From contig JAKZAN010000002.1 in the NCBI GenBank assembly GCA_023053545.1, positions 1,720,375 to 1,784,374 on the forward strand: a DNA stretch of 64,000 nucleotides, in the 5' to 3' direction. The notes under the pieces were generated by a model. That model saw only the letters and a list, made by a program, of their open reading frames with translations, was not told the DNA's origin and made no database searches. This DNA comes from Lepidurus packardi. Lineage: Eukaryota > Arthropoda > Branchiopoda > Notostraca > Triopsidae. Numbering within the stretch: the first letter of the stretch is position 1; every line of letters begins with the position of its first letter. A program made the position numbers and the translations under genes. Below, in pieces: positions 28,952 through 38,700 of the stretch.

Positions 28952-30210
28952 AATGTGTTTTTATGATGGTTTTAATTTGTGAGCCGTTGCCTGATTGATT
29001 GCATGGGCGTAAAACTGACCTTTCCTGGTTAGCTCTGTATCACGAACGGGAGGAATTCTATTGTGTTCGCCAAATGTTTATACAAAATTGATACTAGACT
29101 TTATTTCGACTGTTTTCTTGGACTAGCTAATCTGTATTTTAATCTAGAAAATCTCCTATACGAGTTTGTAAATTTAAGGCTCCAGTATACATTAGCTCGG
29201 TATAGGAGGTTAGAATGGGGATTTCGGAACAACTTTTTGATAAAACCAGTACACTTCATGAAAAAAAATTTCACTACATTGAGCCTGTTAACAGGTAGTG
29301 CACAACCAACGCATAAGTTTTTCCAATGAGTAATAAATTAGCAGTATGCAAAAGTAGTTTGCAACTATGAGAAATACGACATACGTATGTACGTATACGT
29401 ATGTCGTGTATGGTTGTGCACTACCTAATAAGAAAAGAAAGCTTGTGTTTTCAGATTGCTTTCAAATCTGAAAAGCCGTTTTCGAGAAATCTTGTTCTGA
29501 AAGTTTGACGACTTGATTTGGGACATGACGCTGCTACAACAAACTGTGTTGACAAATTGTACCTTTAACAAGCGTAGAAACTTTGACGGCAATTAGTTAT
29601 CTATTTCTTTTCTTACGCAAGGCTTTCGCAAAACCAACACGTTCTCTGGATTTAGTGACAAACGAATGTACCGTACCCTGCTGTCAAAAATGACACTAAC
29701 GGAGAAGAAGAAAGCTAAGGAGGAGAAGAAAGTACAAGGTTTAACGATTCTTTCGTTGATGAGAATCGTTAACCTAATGCATTTCCAATCCAACTAGCCA
29801 TTTGCAACTCGAGTGATACCAGTTTGTTATTCTTTTTCCGGAGAACGCTTTGCAATAATAATACACACGCAGTGTCATTTTTATCTCCGGGTTCTGAAAC
29901 TGGAGAACCTGTTGCGCAAAACAATAACAAACATCAGTTTCATCTGTGACTGTTTCCCATCAATAAGCTAAAAGGTATAAGGGAGCCTTAATTAGCTAAT
30001 CTGTTAATTTAGTTTAGTTAATTTTAATTTAGAAATATATACGAGTTTGTAAATTTAATTGAAGAGGTGGTGCTTCTTCAGTGGCCTGTCTCTAAAATCG
30101 CGCCAACAAAAAATTGTTCACGTCTTTTAAAATCAAAGGCCTGAAAATCACTAGAATCAAAAATAGACAAAAATTTATGGTTTGAATTTTAGCTTTAGTC
30201 TGAATCTGTA
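28952..30210. other. Intergenic segment after TBL1
   Basis: It contains the likely TBL1 3' untranslated region and then A/T-rich sequence with no supportable gene. An inverted repeat at 29294-29425 is listed separately. The string ATATACGAGTTTGTAAATTTAA recurs with small changes at about 29157 and 30038, so part of this stretch is repeated. Confidence 0.5.
29294..29425. repeat. Inverted repeat with nested palindrome
   Basis: GGTAGTGCACAACCA (29294-29308) is repeated in exact reverse complement as TGGTTGTGCACTACC (29411-29425). Between them lies a near-palindrome, CGACATACGTATG...CATACGTATGTCG-like, at about 29378-29405. The total span is 132 bp. This is the shape of a small non-autonomous DNA transposon or of a long RNA hairpin. 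No clear target-site duplication was found. Confidence 0.65.
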
Positions 30211-31391
30211 ATGTCATCCGAATCCAATTCATCTGAAGAATCAGAAGAGCCTGAAGATTCCGAATCTGATTCCGAGTCACTTGTCATAGGAGAAGGAGAT
30301 CTATACCAAATTCCANNNNNNNNNNNNNNNNNNNNNNNNNNNNNNNNNNNNNNNNNNNNNNNNNNNNNNNNNNNNNNNNNNNNNNNNNNNNNNNNNNNNN
30401 NNNNNNNNNNNNNNNATCTGCGGAAAGTTCAGGCGTCCAACCCATTTACCTGCGGTGTTCGCAAGGCCAAATCACGTGGTTGTACCCCCGAGAAGCCCTA
30501 CGAGTGGTACTTCGTTATGGCACAGCTGGCCGCGAATTCCAGGTATATAATACTATACCCACAGTCTTCTAATTCTAAGACGCTATTAGATTGGATATAG
30601 CATATAATGCCTCGGAATTTTTTTGCAGGGTTGCATCAAAGTGGCGCAAGAATTTCGTGGAGCTTTGATATACTTGGAAGCGCACCGGCATTTGCGTTTG
30701 CTTTATGGTGGTAAGCCAAGAGAATCATTGAAAAGATGAAACTGCTTTGAAAGTCGGGGAGGCCAAGCTGCTCTGTACGTGGAAGCAGAACCCAACAGTG
30801 ATCCAATGAAAAAGAACGTAGCGGTTTTTGAATATGATCTCGCCGTATTGCCCAGTAATTCTCCGCAATGGGATCCCCTTGAAGGTAAGCGATTCCTTTG
30901 ATTATTACTGTTTACTTTTTCTCCCATTCTGCTTGCTTGGAAGCATTTCCCACTGCACGTGGACAAAACCATTACTCGTTCCACCAAAAAGAGGCACCAA
31001 GTTTTTCTGAGCTTGAACGCAAAAACTTTCTATCTAATTCAAGACTGCCGACCGTGTACGGAAGAAGAGACGTTGGAAGAGTTTTGTATTGCCGATTTCG
31101 TAGCTAGGAGGCTTTCGGCCATTTACAACGATGAAGAACTAGAGCACACAGCTCTAATAGTTCGGGCCTCGCATGTCATTCGTCAAACGTCTTTAATCTT
31201 TTCGCCTTCACGCACGCTCTCGCGTAAAGACATGAGTGATCATCCTGCCATCAGCCATGCTCCAACTTCGTCTTCCGTCAAAGAGTACTTGAGTGGAGTG
31301 TTGCATATTCCAATCAGATGTCAAGCGAAACATGGATCCGGAGAATTCATCTTCATGGGACGACAGCGACTTGGCCAGAACAAGAAAATGT
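30211..31391 (+). CDS. Unrecognised multi-exon coding region, interrupted by a gap
   Basis: I do not recognise this protein. Visible parts, in order: an acidic serine/glutamate-rich start (MSSESNSSEESEEPEDSE...) running into the gap at 30316; after the gap CGVRKAKSRGCTPEKPYEW, ending at a donor AG|GTATAT near 30541; an exon from ~30629 reading GCIKVAQEFRGALIYLEAHR up to GG|GTAAGC near 30712; an exon ~30742-30884 reading AALYVEAEPNSDPMKKN; and a long frame ~30940-31391 reading HFPLHVDKTITRSTKKRHQ and RPCTEEETLEEFCIADF, ending at AAAATG|TATG or an intron. The join between the last two parts does not keep phase with the only AG acceptor I can see, so either an exon is missing or the piece is damaged. 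Codon-like composition argues for real coding sequence; function is unknown. Confidence 0.45.
30316..30415. other. Assembly gap of 100 N
   Basis: Exactly 100 undetermined bases, the usual placeholder for a gap of unknown size. It falls inside the unrecognised coding region, so the reading frame through it cannot be trusted. Confidence 0.98.
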
Positions 31392-32070
31392 ATGTCTTCT
31401 CATTATGTTTATATCTAACCAAGAATTGTAATAATCTGCTGAGGCACAAATATATATACAAGCGGTTTTTGTCAAAAGCTTATGCTCATTTATTAAAATT
31501 TCTTCGACATACACCCAATAACAAGAAAAGCCAACAGTGCGAAATATAGCCTTGTCATTGTTATATAGTTCTGACGCAAAATTGATGGACTTGACGTCTT
31601 CAGGGATCTTGTTAGCAACATGTTGGGGCATTTGCTTGAATATTACTTGAGCCAACCGTCCTCGAGCCTATACCGCCTACTAGTTGAGTCATCCATCGAG
31701 CTTTTGAATACGTTTCAGGCCCCGCTATACACAAGTTCTGATATACACAAGTTCGGTATTTCGGTGGGTGATTTCACAACAAATTTTCGGCCAATTTAAT
31801 TCGTACCTTCATTAAAAAATATAAAAAAAATATACATTTGAATTTGGAAATATACCCAATTCTCAATTTTCCCATTTTTTCATAAGGTTTCAAAATTTTT
31901 CTCCTGTCCAAAATTGTCTCCTCTCCAGGTCAATCTGTGCTGATCTCAGGTCACTCTTGTCTCAGAGTTGACCGAGCTACAAACACATTTTATACCTGAA
32001 TCTCATTTCCCTGAAGACTGGGAAATGGTGTAATTAAGCCATCTTTCTGGGCAAGCGGTCCTTTTCCTTA
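31392..32070. other. Non-coding stretch before the CACTA-like element
   Basis: A/T-rich sequence with no gene. A partial copy of the subterminal repeat (TCTGTGCTGATCTCAGGTCA) lies at ~31935-31954, so the transposon border, or a nested relative, may extend leftwards into this stretch. Confidence 0.45.
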
Positions 32071-32084
32071 CACTACAGGGTGCT

Positions 32085-32132
32085 GGTCTCAGGTCACTCT
32101 GTGCTGATGGTCTCAGGTCACTCTGTGCTGAT
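32085..32132. repeat. Two exact tandem copies of a 24-bp subterminal unit
   Basis: GGTCTCAGGTCACTCTGTGC-TGAT occurs at 32085-32108 and again at 32109-32132 without a mismatch. A diverged partial copy lies near 31935. Placement just inside the CACTA motif suggests transposase-binding subterminal repeats. Confidence 0.75.
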
Positions 32133-32147
32133 ATCCATCTATATCCA

Positions 32148-34501
32148 TTAGTCCCTCTCTATGGGATTAGGCAAAGGTGTTATGTACCTAACACCGGACA
32201 CGCTCACAAGACAGCATTTTCGAGCACCTTCGTTAAGATTGATGACTTGTACCTTTTTAGCAAGTCTCGCCACACGGAAGAGGAATCGCATCGTTGGACT
32301 GACCTCTGAAACTTGATATTTGAATGGAGTTAAAGTAACTTTCCTTCCTAAAACGAAAGATCCTTCGGGCACGAGAACTTGACCGTCATCATTGGAGAGC
32401 ATCTTGATGCATTTTTCGATTTGAAAACACTCGTTGCTTTCAAGAAACACCCAACTGTCGTCATTGCGGTGCCTACCGTCGGCTTTCTTGACAGTCCACA
32501 GGCTGCTGTACGCCGTGAATCTGGAAAAGTATTGCACCACAGTTTCAGCCGGCAAATTCCGAAGTACATCAACAGCGCTTAAAGCAGCTCGGTCACATTC
32601 GTCGAGCATCGTAGGTTGCGGGTTTCCGAAGCTGGTAATTTGTCCGGAACGTGAAATCTTGCCCGTTATTCGATGGCCAAATAATTCACTCGTGAAGGTA
32701 GTAACGTGAGGACGTAGCGTACCAGAAGAAAGAGTCATATCCCGAACGGTTTTTAATCCAAGGTAATTCCTGCAGATTTGTTGTGCAACACCTTTTGTTC
32801 CATTGAATAACTTGCCCAATACTCCATTCCAGGACTCGAAAGTAAAGGCTGAGTAATGAAACAAGGGTCCCCACTTGTTCACCGAGTCGGCGAGGTGAAG
32901 TAAACCATGAACGTTGTAGCTCATGTTATTGCGCCCGTACAGTCTCTGGAAGTCGGCGACGTACAATGAAAGAAGTTCACGTACCCTAGCCAAGTCTGTA
33001 CGCGAAATTTTGCTGCTCAGCATCACGTGTAGAGCAGTAAACAGAAGCAACCAGTGTTGCAAGAATTGGGCGGGAAGAACGCCAGCTAGGACTGGCAGCG
33101 AATAAAATAACAGGAAGGCTCTCAGTTCTGAAGCTTTCCAGTGAGCTAAATCACTCAAGGGTCGAGGAGCACGAGTTATTTCGGAAGGTGGTTTGATGGT
33201 TGAAATCTTTCCGTTAATTTCTGCTATTTGAGCAGGCCGAAGGTAAAACGGTTCATCCTTGTTACCCGTGTTTGTCAAAATGAGAAGCCATTGCTTCACT
33301 ACTCCAAGCACTACACCATGCATGTATTCGGACACGACAGCCTCAACAACATCCATTTTATCAAAAAGCTCAAGGACACTTGCACCCTTCACGCCTCTCA
33401 CAGCTTCATCCATATCCTGGGCTTGTATGCATTCACTTGTATGTTCAGCTGCGGTCCGGTGTTCATGAACGGTCTCAGGCTGCACGGGATACACTCGACG
33501 GCCAGAATCCATCTCACCTGGATGATAACAGAAGTCACATCCAAAATGACCGTTAAATTGCTTGCAGTTCCTGATCAAAGCTCTCGCCGGAGCATCGGCT
33601 ACCACGTTCACTGCGTACACTTGTTTGACGCCTGGAAGTTTTTTTTCTTGATTAATGGATTTCAGTTCTAATGCCAAAGGTTCCAACAATGCGTGCATGT
33701 TTGGCTTTCCTTTCCCAATCCATAAAGCGACCATCATGGTATTGATATAACGACCAGACAGAGGCAATTCGTTTACGCTTACGAAGACTGGCCAAACTGA
33801 AGTTTTTGACGATTTAAAAAAAGATGCGCCATCGGTATTAACTTGTAAAGTCAGGTTAGGTTCTAAATGTTGGACCGTTTCATCACCTGGTTTCGTCTCC
33901 GTCTTAAAAGGTTTGTAGGCAGTGCCATCAAAAATGCCATGAATAAAATCACCATTAATTGTCGACAAGGTCGGTATGTGTGTTTTTTCCAGTAACTGCC
34001 GCAACTGCGGTTCGAGAGGAACTTTAAATAATTGTGCCGGTTCTTTATTCATTTCCATGGTTGTCGGGGTGTGGCCACAACTGACGCAATAATGTACGTC
34101 TCCCCATTGTTTTTGTCCAATGCAGGCTTAAAAATATAACCGCACTTTGGACAAAGGTCGATCTTGTCCACGTTATTGTCGAACACAGATGAATAAGTTT
34201 TCTTGAATTGATAAACGCTCCGCCGAGGGTACGCGATGTTGTTCGCTGACAGGATATTCAAGATTGACTTCAATTCAGCATCCTTGGTAGTAAACCGCAA
34301 TACATGGGCCAGCAACATGAAATCGGATTCCGTTTCCGAAACTTTCGCTCCCGCGATTACATTTCCGAACTTCTTGCCACCTTCGATGCTTTGGCCGTCG
34401 TTTTCCTGAATGCTTTCGTTTGCTTCCAACACTTCCTGGTCCACATGGTCCACGTTCACTGCTGCAATTTCATGATTATTATCTTCCGTGGACAGCATCA
34501 T
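32148..34501 (-). pseudogene. CACTA-type transposase, two overlapping frames
   Basis: The upstream frame (34501-34049, ~150 residues) ends with a zinc-ribbon half, CPKCGY. The downstream frame (34058-32148, ~636 residues) carries the transposase core: FDGTAY, LTLQVNTDGASFFKSS, SVWPVFVSVNELP, VVADAPARALIRN, FGCDFCYHPGE and SEYMHGVVLGVVKQW. These fit the TNP2 plus DUF4218 arrangement of CACTA transposases. The second zinc-ribbon half (HYCVSCGH) is found only in the downstream frame, just upstream of its first methionine, so the two frames were once one. They are out of register by one base near an A5 run at ~34120. The long core has no internal stop, which suggests recent decay or a sequencing indel. 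Confidence 0.75.
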
Positions 34502-35149
34502 CGTATCGACGACGTTTGCATTGTCAACCTGAAAGTACGTTGGGGAACAAATAAGTTAAGGAATCGGAAGAATTTACAGAACTCACAGCAACCCGAAATA
34601 ACCCAAGGTATACACTGAACAATTACGCGAGGGTAAACGAAAATTAAAAGTGGTAAAAGAAATCTAAAACAATCCTTTACTTGGTGGCTGCATGCACTGC
34701 TGATGATGGCAGTGTTTTCCGGTACTCTCCGCTTCCGCGACGAGTCTGTACATAAAGACAAGAATGCAATATAAATGTATATAAGGACAAGCATACACAC
34801 AAAGTTATAGAAAGCTATAAAAACCAACGCACTGCAATACTGAGATGAATCTATGGAATTAGCAAAACATGCTGAGAAGTTGACTATAGAGAAAGTCAAC
34901 TTGATTGGTTAAATGGTACAGAATTGCAGGTGTGGGTGATTTTGTGATAGCCTATAAACTGCTTTGTTTTCATTCACATTGTAACAACATAAATGTCTAT
35001 ATTGATAATTCTTGCAAATAATTCTTACTTGGATTCCTTTTGTAATTTAACGTGCGCTTCGGAATTGGGACATATGATCCAGGCTTACGGTAAAGCATAT
35101 ACTCTTTCGGTCTTCCCTTTCGTACAGGTTGCATTTTTGCAAAAAATAA

Positions 35150-35296
35150 TATAGTATACACAACACTAAACACGAAACTCAAACACTAAACACTAAAAAA
35201 ACACAAACACTAAACACTAAAAACACAAACACTAAACACTAAACACTAAAAACACAAACACTAAACACTAAAAACACAAACACTAAACACGAAACT
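35150..35296. repeat. AAACACTAAACACTAAA microsatellite
   Basis: An array of about 145 bp built from ACACTAA and AAACACAA units in a repeating higher-order pattern. It has no coding value and probably marks the edge of, or a site inside, transposon-derived DNA. Confidence 0.85.
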
Positions 35297-35421
35297 TTTT
35301 CTTGAGTGGTAAAAAAAAACGTGTCTGTACTCTATACACTTCCAAAGTTTTGTCTAAAGAGTAGTTTTTGGTGCGGTGTAAATATAGTCAAAAGTAACCT
35401 TATACCCCGGCAAGCCTTTTT

Positions 35422-35535
35422 ACCTGGCGGCTCACTTCTGGTGTTTTCCTTTGGGAGTCCTGGTGCAAAAACTTTTGCACCAGGGTTCCCAAAAGAAAAC
35501 GCCATTTAGGCTCACTTTGACCTGGCGGCTCACTT
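35422..35535. repeat. ~27-bp-arm hairpin flanked by 16-bp direct repeats
   Basis: Arms at 35444-35470 (TTTTCCTTTGGGAGTCCTGG...) and 35472-35499 (...CCAGGGTTCCCAAAAGAAAA) are near-perfect reverse complements with essentially no loop. The direct repeat ACCTGGCGGCTCACTT is present on each side, at 35422-35437 and 35520-35535. It has the form of a tiny foldback element with a duplicated flank. Confidence 0.7.
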
Positions 35536-35791
35536 AGGCCACCTTAAGGCCCAGCCGCACTAGCAGATTTTTCCGGCAAACCAGATGGTTTTCGGCACAT
35601 ATTATGCCCTCGATGGATTTTTTCCGAAGATTTTTGGAGGTTCTCTCCATCCTTTTTGTGACCTTTATAGAATACGCTTTGAAATACGGCTTACGTTCTG
35701 AGTACGTCGGCCTTTATGATGTCAGGTACAGAACAACTATAAAAGGAGATGTATATGATACGGCTCAATCACAGTCCACCCATAGTCAGCA

Positions 35792-38700
35792 ATGGATTCA
35801 CATGGACAAGAAAATTCGAAAAGGCAGAGGAAAAAAACAAAGTTTGATGGATACGAACTAACTTCCGATACTAAGGGCCTATTCCCACTTAGCGCATAAG
35901 GCCTTATGCTTATGATCATTCTATGTGTCCGTTGGCCTACCTGTTGTCATTTGTGAGCCAGTGGCGGAGCCAAACTAATTACGAAGATCCGCCCAGTTAG
36001 ACAGGAAGGTGAAATGTTAGTAAACAAGGGCTTTTGAACCATAAACAAAGAGTGAGCTATTTTACCAGCCATGGACATGGCAATTTACTTCTCTTCTTTC
36101 GTGGGGGTTATTAATGTGGCTTACGTGTTATTGTTATTGCGGAGGAAAAAAAGCTATGGACTAGGTCCTATTGTAGTGAAGCTAAGCGACTGCAGTTAAG
36201 TGAATATAACACCTTGATACCAAACTTGAGATTGAAGAACACAAGGATGTTTAGCGTTTATTTACGAGTGAGCTCGAGCATGTTTGATGATTTGCTGAAC
36301 AAAATTGGTCCTAAAATCAAGAAACCAGACACGAAATTTCGAAAGGCAATTTCCGCTGGTAATTTCTCTATAAGATATGGATCACTAATAACTAAAATAC
36401 ACTATTAAGTGCAAAATATATCTCAACAGGAGAGAAACTCTCGATCACGTACGGTATCTGGCATCAGGAGAGTCACAGAGGTTCCTCGCCTTTTCTTTTC
36501 GATGTGGACACAGTACTGTGTGCAAGATTCTACGGGAAGTCTCGGTTGCGATCTACAATTCTTTACTAGATGAGTACCTCCCAAGTCCTGACAGCGTAAA
36601 CTGGAGATCAGTAAGCCAAAGATTTGAGAAAAGATGGAATTTCCTAACTGCCTTCCTAGGAGCTATTGATGGGAAGCACGTACGCATAAGAGCACCTCCT
36701 AGGTCTGGATCCCTGTACTTCAATTATAAACATTATTTTAATATTGTAATGCTCGCTGCTTGCGATGCGGACTACTGTTTTACAATGTTGGATATTGGCG
36801 CGTTTGGAAAGGAAAGTGACGGGGGTATATTTGAGGCTTCCATATTCCGTAAAGCCCTGCGGAAAGGAAAACTCAACATTCCGAGACCCGCTAAACTTCA
36901 AAACTCGGAAATGATCTTGCCCTATGTATTTGTCGCCGATGAAGCCTTTCCTTTAGACCAACACATTCTACGGCCATACCCAGGTAGGGGTACTGGCCGA
37001 TTAAGTCATGAAGAAATAGTATTCAACTACCGCCTCTCTCGAGCCCGAAGAACGGTTGAGCGTTTGGCATCTTGTCAGAACGTTTGAGGATACTCACAAC
37101 TCTTATTCACGCAACCCCTGAACATGTACTAATATTTGTAAAGGCATGTGTGCTATTGCATAACTATATTATGAAGTCAAAGCAAAGATCGGAAGTTGTC
37201 AAATCTAGTGTTGTGCAGAATTATCAAAATGATGTTTATCATGAAGAAGATGCGAACACCATACCTGAGAACAGCCTCCTTCAAGCGGTAAATGTTCGGA
37301 ATATTTTACGCAAAGTATTTTGTTAATAAAGGATGTGTCCCAGGGCAAAATGACTACGTAAAGAGAACTTCTTGAAGAGATGATGTATAAAGTTTAAGCT
37401 CACATATGGGACTGGGTAGTACAAGTTTACTTTACTTAGAATTTTTATTTTCCGCGTTGATAAATTTCGTGCAGTATGCAGTAAACAAAGAATACGTTTT
37501 TCGAGTAACGTGAGTTATAAAAAGACGTCAATTATTTTAAACTAATAATGGAAACACACAGGGTTGAAAAAATAATTTTATAGGATTTTAGAACAAAGGC
37601 TAAATGGATAAAATTAGAAATTGTCATGATTAAGTATACCATAGAGGTTCCATTAGTCACTCTCGGTATCACGATCTGTAAGTGCTACCCGATTCTGCAA
37701 TTCTGCCTCCATCAACATTCTCTCAAAGTGCTAGAGAATCTCCTCGGATTGATTAGACGGCAACCGCTTTAACATTTTTGTGTAGTGCTTCATGACGAAG
37801 TCAAGCTCGTCATTTTCCTTTGCCTGGCATTGGATATGGCTGGACTGAATTGCGAAAGTTTCGCACATTTTAACTTCCAAGTCATCATTCGACTTGCGCT
37901 TCTTCTTGGTACTCATCGTGCTTTGAGAGGTGGAAGCACCAACGTTTATTCCTAATGTTTTAAACTTAAGTATAATTAATTTTCTAGACTAATCTTCTAC
38001 CTTGACTACGAAGGGAAGGAAAAGTAGCATCTGAACCCTGCGTTGCAAAAGTATTATCTTTGTCGCTGTCTTCGAAAGAGACAAAGGAAGCGTTTCCTGG
38101 AGAAATACACGTCGTTCTTTCGCTTTGCACGACCTCTTCGTTTCCTTCTGCAATGTTAATTTCTTCTTCGCTGGCTTCGTTCTCGTCAGCACTCGAGGGA
38201 ACGGCAACATTAGTGCTACGTTTGCTATGACTTATGTAAATGTTAGTAATTTATGAAATGCCTTTTTTACATTTTCAATACCCTCTTGATAATATATGTA
38301 CTCCAAATAAGGAATCAAAAAGCGGGTATAAATCCCATTTTTCTCGGGGATTGAAAGGTTTGGCAGCAGATCCGCTTCGTAAAAGCCCTGCTCTTTTACA
38401 CAAACGTACGAATTTCAACCTCAACCGTTTGAAACGCTGCTCCAGTTCGTCTATTCTGCAATCGTCTATTAACAAATCCATTCTTTTTGAGACTTAATAT
38501 TTTTTTTCAGAATACATTTTTGTTTGCACAATTACTTAATCCAATATCATGCGCGATACTTTTCAGCGCGTTCTCTCGTACGTTCACGTCTTTGAAGTTA
38601 AAAAGCACGGAGTACTTGCAATACGCGTTAATAAAAACTTCATCCGAAACATTTGGATTTGACATTTCCACTCCGTTCGATTGTTTTTACACCATTAAAA

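Larger units (their letters stand above)
32071..35150 (-). mobile_element. Decayed CACTA (EnSpm-like) DNA transposon
   Basis: A TNP2-like transposase frame occupies 32148-34501 on the minus strand. To its left, 32071 begins CACTACAGGG, the hallmark terminal motif of the CACTA superfamily, directly followed by two tandem copies of a 24-bp unit (32085-32132), as expected of subterminal repeats. I could not find a matching CCCTGTAGTG-type terminus on the right, so the right border is a guess, set before the microsatellite at 35150. The missing end and the frame breaks point to an inactive copy. Confidence 0.55.

Noticed and set aside
35604..35861. 85-codon plus-strand frame as the N-terminus of the BEN-domain gene
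   Set aside because: It is in another frame and stops before the transposon, whereas the frame from ATG 35792 continues in phase across the restored junction.
36172..36178. TGTAGTG as the missing right end of the CACTA-like element
   Set aside because: It lies inside the Harbinger element and the bases before it do not match the left terminus.
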